A stretch of DNA of 64,000 nt. Origin: Spiroplasma helicoides. Its GTDB lineage: Bacteria; Bacillota_I; Bacilli_A; Mycoplasmatales; Mycoplasmataceae. Both the position numbers and the translations under genes were made by a program. The notes beneath the pieces are model-generated. The model was not told the origin of the DNA. It did not search any database and was given only the letters and a program-made list of their open reading frames with translations. The stretch covers positions 62,001-126,000 of the forward strand of contig NZ_CP017015.1 of assembly GCF_001715535.1 (NCBI RefSeq). The letters run 5' to 3'. Of the stretch, positions 55,961 to 64,000 are shown piece by piece; positions within the stretch are counted from its first letter, which is position 1; every line of letters starts with the position of its first letter.

Positions 55961-58532
55961 TCAAAGTTTTAACGAGATAAACAATACTATTGATAGTGTC
56001 GTTACTAAAAATAAAAAGCCAAAGAAAAAAATTTCATTCAAGTTGCCAGAAGTTAATGGAGTTTGATTATTGTTTTTCTTAAATATTAGAAAAACATTTG
56101 CCTTAAAATCAGGTATTGGTACAGGATTAACATTTTTGATTATTGCATTAATAATTACAGGTATTGGAGTCTCAATGTCTACAGGATTTAGTTTTGACTA
56201 TTCTACTTCAACAATCCCAACAAGTATGGGATATATATTTGTACTATTTTTCTTCATAGTTTTTGCATCTATTTTAATTATAAGTTTGTTTAAAGTGCCT
56301 ATTCTTGAAGGAATACAACAAATTGAGGCAAGAGCAGGAGTGGCTTTAATAAAGTCATATTTGGTAAGAATCTTTACATATGTGATTGTTACATACTCAT
56401 ATATTTTAGTATTTTTGATAATAAGTTTGATTATTGGATCATCTTATCAAAATCAATCAATGACATTCGAAAGTATTGTTATAAGTCCACCTCTTTTCTT
56501 AATGATGTTTAGTTTGATTTGATTCCCAGTAATGTCATTAATTGCTCTAATTTCATCAGTGGCTATGGGGACATTTGCTAATATATTTTTAGGATTTGTT
56601 GTGGCTTTATCACCATTAATTAGTGTGGTAATGAATTCTGTTTCTTCTGAATCACCAGAAAAATTAAGACAACAAAAAATTGTTATTAATAAAAACGCTA
56701 AACTTATTTTTGCCAATGATTTTTATAAAAAATTTGCCAACGATGAAAGTATTAAAAAGATTTTTGAAGACACTAATATTTTACAAACAATCAATAACAA
56801 CGCAAAAGTAATGCACTTTAAAAATCTTTCACTTGATCTTTTTGATACAAATCTTGTTGCAGAAGGAAAAACTAACTCAAGAAACAATAGTGGAAACAGC
56901 GGAAAACCTAGTTATGATAACGGTTCAAGCTCATCAAGCAGTAATTATCAACCAATTATGTCAGCGATATTTCGGGGTTTTGTTGGGGGACAATTTAACT
57001 TAGATTTAGATACTTTGTATAGCGATTATGTATCTACAATAGATAAATTAAATCAAGAAGTTATTGATTCTAGCAACTCAAGTGAAGGAAATCAAAAACC
57101 TCCTTACAATGGAGGTTATCCACCATACGAAGATTATCAAATCAATAAAAAAGATCAACAAAAATTAATTTTAAACAGTAATATAGAATTACCAAAAATT
57201 GAAACCAAAAATATTTTTAGTGGTTTAGAAATAAATAACATTTTACAAAAAATGTTTGATAAAGTTAGAGAATCTTATTTCACAGATAATGAGGCACCAA
57301 TCTCTTATCCTAATTTTGATGGGGGAGTATTGGTTGGTCAAAGTATTAGTAGTGGTGATTCATCAACTATTACTAATTTAGAAATATCTGGAATGGTTAA
57401 ATGACTTAAAAAAGAGTTTCCTGAATATAAAAATCTATTAGATTACATTCAATGACAGTACGAAAATTACAATGAAATTTTATTCTCAAGAGATAAAACA
57501 AGAAGCTCTGCATTTAATTCAACTAATAACCTAAAATCAGTTTTTAGAAGTTTGCCTGATAAAACAAATATTTATACTTTGGGTAGTTCGAGTGTTGACA
57601 CTAATGAAAAAATATCTTCAGTAATGGCAACTTATAAAAGATATCCAGAACTTATGATGATAAATTCATTAATAACACAAAACTGAATGAGTGTTATGAG
57701 TTATTCAGCAGATGAATTGTTTAGTTATATTGGTTCAAATAATTTAAGATATACAGAAGCTTTAAAATCATATGACACTTTGGAAAAACAAGGAGTTCAA
57801 TCAACTATTATTAACCTATTAAATCATTTTGGTTTAATGTTCACAGGATTAGTTGGAAGTGATGCTGCCAAAGATCTATGGTACCAAGATAGAGATTTAT
57901 TGTTTAGCAGGGGTATGACAACAAATGTTTCAAACATTAAACAATTAGGAGCTTATTCTGTAGTAAACAGTTCATCTGAATTGTTAAATTCTAGATACGG
58001 TAATGGTGCTGGCACATCAAGTAATACTGAAAAATACAATATAGCAGATATGAAAAATTATAGTATACATGATAACAAAGTTTATCTAGATCTATCAGAT
58101 AGTTTAGATCCAAGTACTTCAGGACAAGAATTAACTTTACCTATGGTAATGTCTGATATACAATCATTGTTCCCATTCAGTTTTTCAAAAGGTAACATAA
58201 CTTCTCTTGGATTAGAATTGAAAAAAGAAGGTCAAGAATACTATTTACAACCAATTGATAAAATTAATTATTGAAAGTATTCACCAAATAGTGATAGTTC
58301 TTCATCAAGTAGGGCTTCAAGTTCAGAAGAACAGTCAAGTACATTCAAGGCTTACCTTTCTTTCACAAATAAAGGTAATAATGATAAAGTAGTAGAACCA
58401 ATATTCAAAAAAACGCCTTTAGAACAAGGTCTTGGTTTCTCAGTAATTGGAGCAGCTTTCACATATTTAGCACTTTCATTAGCAATTACAGCACTACTAT
58501 TCTTGTTGTATAGAAGTAAATCAAGATTCTAA
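55950..58532 (+). CDS. ABC transporter permease with large extracellular domain, pair 2
   Basis: 860 residues. N-terminal polar part with Lys-rich stretch, spans at about 44-66 and 90-112, the shared GIQQIEARAGVALIKSYLVR segment, two or three more spans to about 230, then about 600 residues predicted outside and a last span near 830-850. The outside region has low-complexity linkers: an Ser/Asn-rich stretch near 330 and a Pro/Gly/Tyr-rich stretch (NQKPPYNGGYPPY) near 385-395. It is paralogous to the permease of pair 1 but its exterior is far diverged. SD GGGGGAC. Confidence 0.8.
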
Positions 58533-58558
58533 AAAATGGGTTTATCCCGTTTTTTTAT
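58531..58558 (+). terminator. Terminator after the ABC block
   Basis: AAAAAATGGG and CCCGTTTTTT pair (one G-U) around a 5-base loop, with a T run. Confidence 0.8.
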
Positions 58559-58610
58559 TTAAAAAAATCTTTTATAAAAATAAAAGAAAATAACTACTAT
58601 TGTTTTTGTG

Positions 58611-58616
58611 TATAAT
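58611..58616 (+). promoter_or_regulatory. Candidate -10 box for ptsI
   Basis: TATAAT preceded by TGTG, 36 bases before the ptsI ATG; SD TTAGGAGGAAA at 58635-58645. No clear -35. Confidence 0.5.
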
Positions 58617-58651
58617 AATTAATGATTAGTAAATTAGGAGGAAATATATAA

Positions 58652-60370
58652 ATGGCAAAAAAAATTAAAGGTATTGGAGCAAGTAGTGGGATTGCTTTGG
58701 CTAAGGTTTATATTTTAGACGAACACCCAATTGTTATACCTACTTCAAAAGCAAAGGATGTAAAAGAAGAGTTAACAAATATTACAGAATCTATTGCAAA
58801 AGCCAAAAAAGATTTAGAAAATTTACAAATGATAGCAAAAGAAAAACTTGGAGAAGAAAAGGCAGCTATTTTTGAAGCTCACGCTTCAATTTTAGAAGAT
58901 CCAGCAATGGCAGAGGAATTTACTGCATTGGTAAATGATAAAAACTATAATGCTGCTAGTGCAATTCATGAAGTTGCAAACAAGTATATTGAAATGTTTG
59001 GTTCAATGGATGATGACTATTTTAAAGAAAGAGCCGCAGATATCAAAGATGTAACTGAAAGATTGATAAGATATGTTTTAAAATTGCCAGTTTTAGATTT
59101 AGCTGCAATCAGTGAAGAAGTTATAATTATAGCTGAAGATTTAACCCCATCTCAAACAGCACAATTAAATCCAACTTTTGTAAAAGGTTTTGCATGTAAT
59201 GTTGGGGGAAGAACTAGTCATGCCGCTATTATGGCAAGAAGTTTAGAAATACCAGCTGTTTTAGGTTTGAAAACAGTTTTAAAAGATGTTAAAGAGGGAG
59301 ACACTATAGCTATTGACGGAGTTACTGGTGAAGTTGAAATTAATCCTTCTAATAAAGATGAATGAAATGATAAAGCAAAAAAATTCTTAGAAGAAAAAGC
59401 CGAATTAGAACAATTTAGAACTAAAAAAACCGTTACAAAAGATGGTTATGATAAATTTATTTTAGAAGGAAATATAGGTAGTCCAAAAGATGTGGCTGCT
59501 GTCTTAGAAAATGGTGGAGAAGGTGTTGGTCTATTTAGATCAGAATTCTTATACATGGATAATGATCATTTCCCAACAGAAGAAGAACAATTTGAAGCAT
59601 ATAAAAAAGTTGTTACAGATATGAACGGTAAATTAACTGTTATTAGAACATTAGATATTGGGGGAGATAAAAAATTATCTTACTTTAAGTTTCCTGAAGA
59701 AATGAACCCATTTTTAGGATATAGAGCAATTAGATTTACATTAGATAGAAAAGATATTTTTAAAGAACAAATAAGAGCTTTATTAAGAGCTAGTGCATTT
59801 GGACCAGTAGGAATAATGTTCCCTATGATTGCAACAGTGGATGAATTTTTAGCTGCTAAAAACTTTACTTTGGATTGCAAAGCAGAACTTGAAAAAGAAG
59901 GTGTAAAAGTAGGTAAAGACTTAGAAATTGGAATGATGGTTGAAATACCAGCAGCCGCAGTTAATGCTGACAACTTTGCAAAACATGCAGACTTCTTTAG
60001 TGTTGGTACAAATGACTTAATTCAATACAGTATGGCAGCCGATAGAATGTCTGAAAATGTTACTTATCTATATCAACCATTCAATCCATCAATACTACGA
60101 TTATTGAAACTAACAATAGATGGGGCTCATAAACATGGAAGATGAGCAGGTATGTGTGGTGAAATGGCTGGAGAACCAGATGCAGTACCTTTATTAATGG
60201 GTCTTGGTCTTGATGCATATTCAATGTCTGCAACAAGTATTTTAAAAGCAAGAAGTATAATGTCAAAATTAACTTTAAAAGAAACTCAAGAACTTGTTGC
60301 AAAAGCACTTGAATGTGAAACATCAGAACAAGTTTTAAAATTAGTACATGATTTAATGAAAGATAAATAG
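58652..60370 (+). CDS. ptsI: PTS enzyme I (phosphoenolpyruvate-protein phosphotransferase)
   Basis: Starts the PTS phosphate chain from PEP, 572 residues, normal. Seen: [14 protein letters not shown] at the N-terminus, active His190 in [25 protein letters not shown], the PEP-binding [12 protein letters not shown] region, and [14 protein letters not shown] and MCGEMAGEP in the C-terminal TIM barrel. Two TGA codons encode Trp. It lies apart from ptsH and has its own promoter. The next gene is a lipoprotein, 16 bases on. Confidence 0.98.
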
Positions 60371-60386
60371 TATATAAGGAGGATTA

Positions 60387-61934
60387 ATGAAAAAGCTAAT
60401 TGGATTTTTATCATCATTATTAATTACAGCTCAATCAAGTGCAATTGTAGCATCTTGTGGTTGTCAAACTAAGACAACAAGCGAAGAAGATGCAAATAAA
60501 AACCCTAATTTAGATACTTTCAAAATTGACGATCAATATATTTATGAAAATTCTGGAAAAATAATAGTTGCCAGAATTCCAGAAGCTATAAAAGATGCTG
60601 AAATCAAAGTAACTGATTATGATAAAAATAACTTATATGTTCACACATCAATTGACAAAGATAGTGAACAGTTAGGTTATTTTGAGATACGTATTTTAGC
60701 CAAAAAAGTTAGTGAAAGCACTTTAAAAGTTAAGTATGGTGAATCAGAAACAACCTTTAAGGTTAATGTAGTAGATTCAAAACACGATGATCCCAAAGTA
60801 GAACTTGAAAAAGAACAAAAAATAGCTGTAAACCAAACAGCACCAATAAAAGCAGTTATTTTGAATCCGGTAAAAGATGCAAAATTTAGCATCGATTCTA
60901 TTGACAGATCAGTTGCTCAAGTAATCAATACAACCGGAGTTGACAGCGAAGGTAAGGGACTAATTGAATTTAATATAAAAGGTCTTAGAGAAGGTGAAAC
61001 AAGAGTTCTTGTTAACTATGGTAATGCTCAAGGTGTTTTAATTTTAAAGGTTGTAAAACAATCCGAATCAAAAGTACCATTGATACATACATATGATGTT
61101 GACATGCAAAAAAATCAAACTATAGATAGGGACTTTTTGGTAGAAAATGCTGTAAAGGGTTCAAAAATCTCAATGGTTTCAAGCAAAAACGATGTAAAAG
61201 TTACTTTAAAAAATACAATGGATGATTCAGGTGATGGAGTTATTTTATTTGATGTAACATCTCCTGATAAAGTTATAGATGACTGTGAGATAACTGTTAT
61301 ATATGGTGAAAGTGTTGGCAAATTTAAAGTAAATGTTTTAGATGCACCAAAATTTACAACATCACCTAAATCACCAATAACAATAAATGAAGGAATGCAT
61401 TCAAATAACAATGAGTTTAAAGTAGAAAATCATTATCAATATGCTCCAATTAAAGTAGAAGTTAGTGATAATGACAAAAAATACATTGACGCATTTTCAA
61501 TGTCAGATTATGATATGGAAAATACTGGAACTTTTATCCTTGTTGTTTATGGCTTGGAACCAACATCATCTGAGGGATGTATAGTAAATGTTTCTTATGG
61601 TGACACTTCAATAAAAATAAAAGTAATTGTTAATAAAGTTGAAAAACCTGCACCATCAATTTTTGGTCTTAGTGAAGATAGTGTTTACGAACTTAAAACA
61701 TCACAAGGATTAGCTGTTTTGTCTTATATAAATAACCCTATATCAGAAGGAATTTTAACAACTACATTTGAAAATAATGATAATTTAGATGTTGAAATAA
61801 CAGGTCACAAAGGTAGTGATCACTACAACATATTCTTGATTTCAGGAAGCAAACCTTCTGAAGAACAAGAAGTTACATTTCAATATTCTGGAGCAAAAGA
61901 TGTTAAAATAAAAGTTAAAGTAACAAGTAGATAA
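60387..61934 (+). CDS. Lipoprotein with tandem Ig-like repeats
   Basis: 515 residues: signal peptide and lipobox IVASC-G (lipidated Cys24), then a Lys/Glu/Asp-rich linker and about five tandem units of 85-95 residues. Each ends with a short strand pattern V-x-Y-G...K-x-K-V-x-V (LKVKYGESETTFKVNVV; VLVNYGNAQGVLILKVV; ITVIYGESVGKFKVNVL; VNVSYGDTSIKIKVIVN; VTFQYSGAKDVKIKVKV), like BIG/cadherin-type modules. It is surface-exposed by inference. No TGA or Trp codon seen in frame. Placed between ptsI and crr, an odd site. SD AAGGAGGA. A host-contact or adhesion role is possible but unproven. Confidence 0.85.
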   Translation: MKKLIGFLSSLLITAQSSAIVASCGCQTKTTSEEDANKNPNLDTFKIDDQYIYENSGKIIVARIPEAIKDAEIKVTDYDKNNLYVHTSIDKDSEQLGYFEIRILAKKVSESTLKVKYGESETTFKVNVVDSKHDDPKVELEKEQKIAVNQTAPIKAVILNPVKDAKFSIDSIDRSVAQVINTTGVDSEGKGLIEFNIKGLREGETRVLVNYGNAQGVLILKVVKQSESKVPLIHTYDVDMQKNQTIDRDFLVENAVKGSKISMVSSKNDVKVTLKNTMDDSGDGVILFDVTSPDKVIDDCEITVIYGESVGKFKVNVLDAPKFTTSPKSPITINEGMHSNNNEFKVENHYQYAPIKVEVSDNDKKYIDAFSMSDYDMENTGTFILVVYGLEPTSSEGCIVNVSYGDTSIKIKVIVNKVEKPAPSIFGLSEDSVYELKTSQGLAVLSYINNPISEGILTTTFENNDNLDVEITGHKGSDHYNIFLISGSKPSEEQEVTFQYSGAKDVKIKVKVTSR

Positions 61935-61980
61935 TATTTTATTAATATGTTAGTTAATTTAAATACATTTATTAATTATT

Positions 61981-61989
61981 TGTTATAAA
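61981..61989 (+). promoter_or_regulatory. Candidate extended -10 for crr
   Basis: TGTTATAAA fits TGnTATAAA, 24 bases before the crr ATG. No terminator is seen between the lipoprotein and crr, so read-through is also possible. Confidence 0.4.
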
Positions 61990-62012
61990 ATATTTTTGAA
62001 AGGAACATTAAA

Positions 62013-62489
62013 ATGAGATTATTCACAAAGAAAAAAAATTTAGAAATATTTGCACCTGTAGATGGTGAAATAATAGATATTCACACTGTTCAAGATGAAG
62101 TGTTTGCAGAAGGTATGCTAGGAGAAGGTTTAGCTTTTGTTCCAGATAACGGTGAATTTGTTGCACCAGTTGATGGAAAACTTGTTACTGTTTTTCCAAC
62201 AGGTCACGCATACGGGATCAAAAATAAAAACGGCGTAGAAATTTTATTACATATTGGTTTAGATACTGTTTCACTAGAAGGTGAAGGGTTCGATGTAAAA
62301 GTTAAACAAGATCAAGAAGTTTCTGTAGGAGACTTACTTGTTATAGCTGATTTAGAATCGATTGCTAAAAAAGTTCCATCAACTCAAACACCATTAATTT
62401 TTGTACCTGAATCAATGAATGGTAAGTCATTGGAAATTGTTGCTAAAGGAAAAGTTAAAAAAGGTGACTTAATAGTTATTATTAAATAA
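62013..62489 (+). CDS. crr: PTS EIIA(Glc)-type protein
   Basis: Stand-alone EIIA of the glucose family, 158 residues. PVDGEIIDI, His65 in PTGHAYGI and His80 in LLHIGLDTVSLEGEGF are the two active-site His. It can phosphorylate EIIB domains that lack EIIA, including the sucrose EIIBC at 7799. SD GAAAGGAAC. No TGA codons. It is the third general PTS gene of the window, with ptsI 2 kb upstream. Confidence 0.96.
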   Translation: MRLFTKKKNLEIFAPVDGEIIDIHTVQDEVFAEGMLGEGLAFVPDNGEFVAPVDGKLVTVFPTGHAYGIKNKNGVEILLHIGLDTVSLEGEGFDVKVKQDQEVSVGDLLVIADLESIAKKVPSTQTPLIFVPESMNGKSLEIVAKGKVKKGDLIVIIK

Positions 62490-62498
62490 TATCATCAC

Positions 62499-62528
62499 AA
62501 AAATGTTCATAGTAGAACATTTTTTTAT
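62499..62528 (+). terminator. Terminator after crr
   Basis: AAAAATGTTC and GAACATTTTT pair around a 6-base loop with a T run. Confidence 0.8.
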
Positions 62529-62566
62529 TTAAAATAGTACAATCATTTTATAGACATTTTGGAGTT

Positions 62567-63820
62567 GTGAATACATTGGAAACAAAAGATTACTATGAGA
62601 TTTTAAAATTAAAAAAATCTTGTAATTCAAAACAAATTAAGACTTCTTTTATAAAATTAGCTAAAAAACATTATCCTCAAAATAATAAAGAAAAAAAACT
62701 AGAATTAAGTTTTGTTGAAATAGCTGAGGCATATGAAATTTTAATAGATAAAGAAAAAAGACATATTTATGATTCATATGGATTAAAAGGTTTGTACGGA
62801 GAAGGTTTTGAGAATTATAAAACATTATCATTTAACGAGGCAATTTCTATTTTAAAAGGTTTGACAGATAACTCATCTCAAAAGAGTTTTTTAGATTTTC
62901 AAAATAAATATTATGAAACATCTGAATCATTTAATTTTAATGGTTTGAACTGAAAAGTAGATGGAATCATATTTGTTACTGCCGGCTTATTTGTACCTTT
63001 ATTTTTCTCAATTATAGCAGTAACTCTTTTTGGTCTAAAAACTAACCCATCCGCTCAAGTTGTAATACAGTTTGTTCAGATTATTTCGGTTATGCTTGGA
63101 TTTATTGTCTTATTCCAAAAACATAGATCTATTTATTTGAAACAAGGTTATGCCTGAGAATTTTTTTATTTTGTATTACCAATTGTTTTCATTTTGATAG
63201 CCTCTTTGTTATCTGCTCTTGAAAATAATATCAAAGTAATGATGCTAGAACTAATTCCTAAATTAATTTTGGCAATATTTATAATAGTTTATGACAAAAG
63301 ACTAGTTAAAAAAATTAAAGAAACATTCAAAAATCATCTAGGTTCACTAGTTGTTACTGTTATAATTGGAACTATTGTTATGGTTGGTGTAAGTCTATTT
63401 TTGACCGAGATTGTGGAAACTAGATTATTCAAACTTGGTGATTCTAATAATCAAAATGCATTAATTGGAGTATTAAATGATCCAAATGCTGCTAAATCTA
63501 CAAAAATAGGTTATGCTATACTTTTAATGGCTTATGCTGTTATTGTCGCTCCTTTTGTAGAAGAAGTTGTTTTTAGATATTGCTGATTTTTAAATTCTTC
63601 AAATAAATGATTTGGACTTATAACTAGTGCTATTGTATTTGGTTTTATCCACTACGGAATAACGGGTGATTATGAGCATTTACTATCATATACATGAGGT
63701 GGGGCGGTTTTAGGTGGAGTATTTGTTTTTACAAAAGGAAATACAACACACACCTGGTTAATGCACTTTTTAAATAATTTATATAGTGCTATAACAATTT
63801 TTGCTTTTGCAAGCTGATAG
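62567..63820 (+). CDS. Degenerate J-domain fused to CPBP intramembrane protease
   Basis: 417 residues in one frame read through six TGA codons. Residues 7-75 follow the DnaJ J-domain (DYYEILKLKKSCNSKQIKTSFIKLAKKHYPQ, then LSFVEIAEAYEILIDKEKRHIYDSYG), but the HPD motif reads YPQ (residues 36-38). Several spans follow from about residue 130. The C-terminal part has CPBP motifs: EEVVFR (Glu332, Glu333, Arg337), FGFIH (His362) and HFLNN (His400, Asn403). All key CPBP residues are kept, so proteolysis is plausible, while Hsp70 stimulation is not. GTG start has GGAG 3 bases before; TTG at 62576 is an alternative. Confidence 0.85.
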
Positions 63821-63827
63821 GAGAAAC

Positions 63828-64000
63828 ATGACATTATTTGAAATTAACAAAAATGACGAAAATCAAACAATATTTAATTATATTAAAAAAAATTTTAAAA
63901 ATACAAGCTTATCAATAATATATAAATGGTTTAGAACTGGAAAAGTAAAATTAAACGATAAAAAAGTTAAAGATCTTAAAACAATTTTAAATAATGGAGA
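63828..64000 (+). CDS. RluA-family pseudouridine synthase, 5' part only
   Basis: Cut by the right edge after 57 codons. The N-terminus (LFEINKNDENQTIFNYIKKNFK, then SIIYKWFRTGKVKLNDKKV) matches the S4 RNA-binding domain that opens RluC/RluD-type synthases. The catalytic Asp domain lies beyond the window, so the exact target uridine cannot be told. AGGAGAAAC is the SD, 7 bases after the previous stop. Confidence 0.8.
   Translation, partial: MTLFEINKNDENQTIFNYIKKNFKNTSLSIIYKWFRTGKVKLNDKKVKDLKTILNNG

Overview
This is a chromosomal window from a mollicute, most likely Spiroplasma or a close Mesoplasma/Entomoplasma relative. The DNA is very AT-rich. UGA is read as tryptophan throughout: almost every recognisable gene runs through in-frame TGA at conserved Trp positions, so genetic code 4 applies. 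The gene set fits a small fermentative wall-less bacterium: PTS sugar uptake, lactate dehydrogenase, an F-type ATPase, Sec parts, folate salvage and Cys-anchored lipoproteins. All coordinates below were re-joined across TGA codons. I saw no insertion sequence, prophage, CRISPR array, rRNA or ordinary tRNA.

Layout. 1-560 is the end of an alpha/beta hydrolase. 736-7616 is a complete ATP synthase operon (I-B-E-F-H-A-G-D-C) with a very short epsilon subunit. 7799-11808 is a sucrose operon (PTS EIIBC, sucrose-6-phosphate hydrolase, fructokinase) behind a leader hairpin. 11840-13525 (minus) holds a stand-alone 5'-3' exonuclease and a YigZ-family protein. 13733-16678 is secA, 16800-21635 is uvrB-uvrA, and 21628-23380 is an overlapping folC and a folate-type ECF S component. 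23463-29305 is hprK, lgt, trxB, a second lgt, whiA and an XRE regulator. A degenerate rhodanese (minus) and a lone ABC exporter lead to secG, rnr and smpB (31542-34443), then ldh, a GNAT enzyme and the tmRNA gene (36357-36767). 

36815-40881 holds a membrane protein with decayed GGDEF/EAL-like domains, mgtE and trmB. Next come a minus-strand membrane protein that starts at TTG, deoD, tsaD, an RpiR-type regulator, an alpha/beta hydrolase, asnS, an overlapping glycosyltransferase/RDD/serine-hydrolase cluster, and the helicase uvrD/pcrA. 51827-62489 carries the general PTS genes in dispersed order: ptsH, two tandem ABC ATPase-plus-giant-permease pairs, ptsI, a repeat-built lipoprotein, crr. The window ends with a J-like-domain/CPBP-protease fusion and the start of a RluA-type pseudouridine synthase.

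How the genes fit together. HPr, EI and EIIA(Glc) can energise the EIIA-less sucrose EIIBC. HprK can phosphorylate HPr on Ser46, and ScrB/ScrK feed glycolysis, which ends at Ldh. RNase R, SmpB and tmRNA form a trans-translation neighbourhood. The least ordinary items are the J-like/CPBP fusion, the decayed GGDEF-EAL protein, an Lgt paralogue without the family's key histidine, and the duplicated ABC systems lying between ptsH and ptsI.
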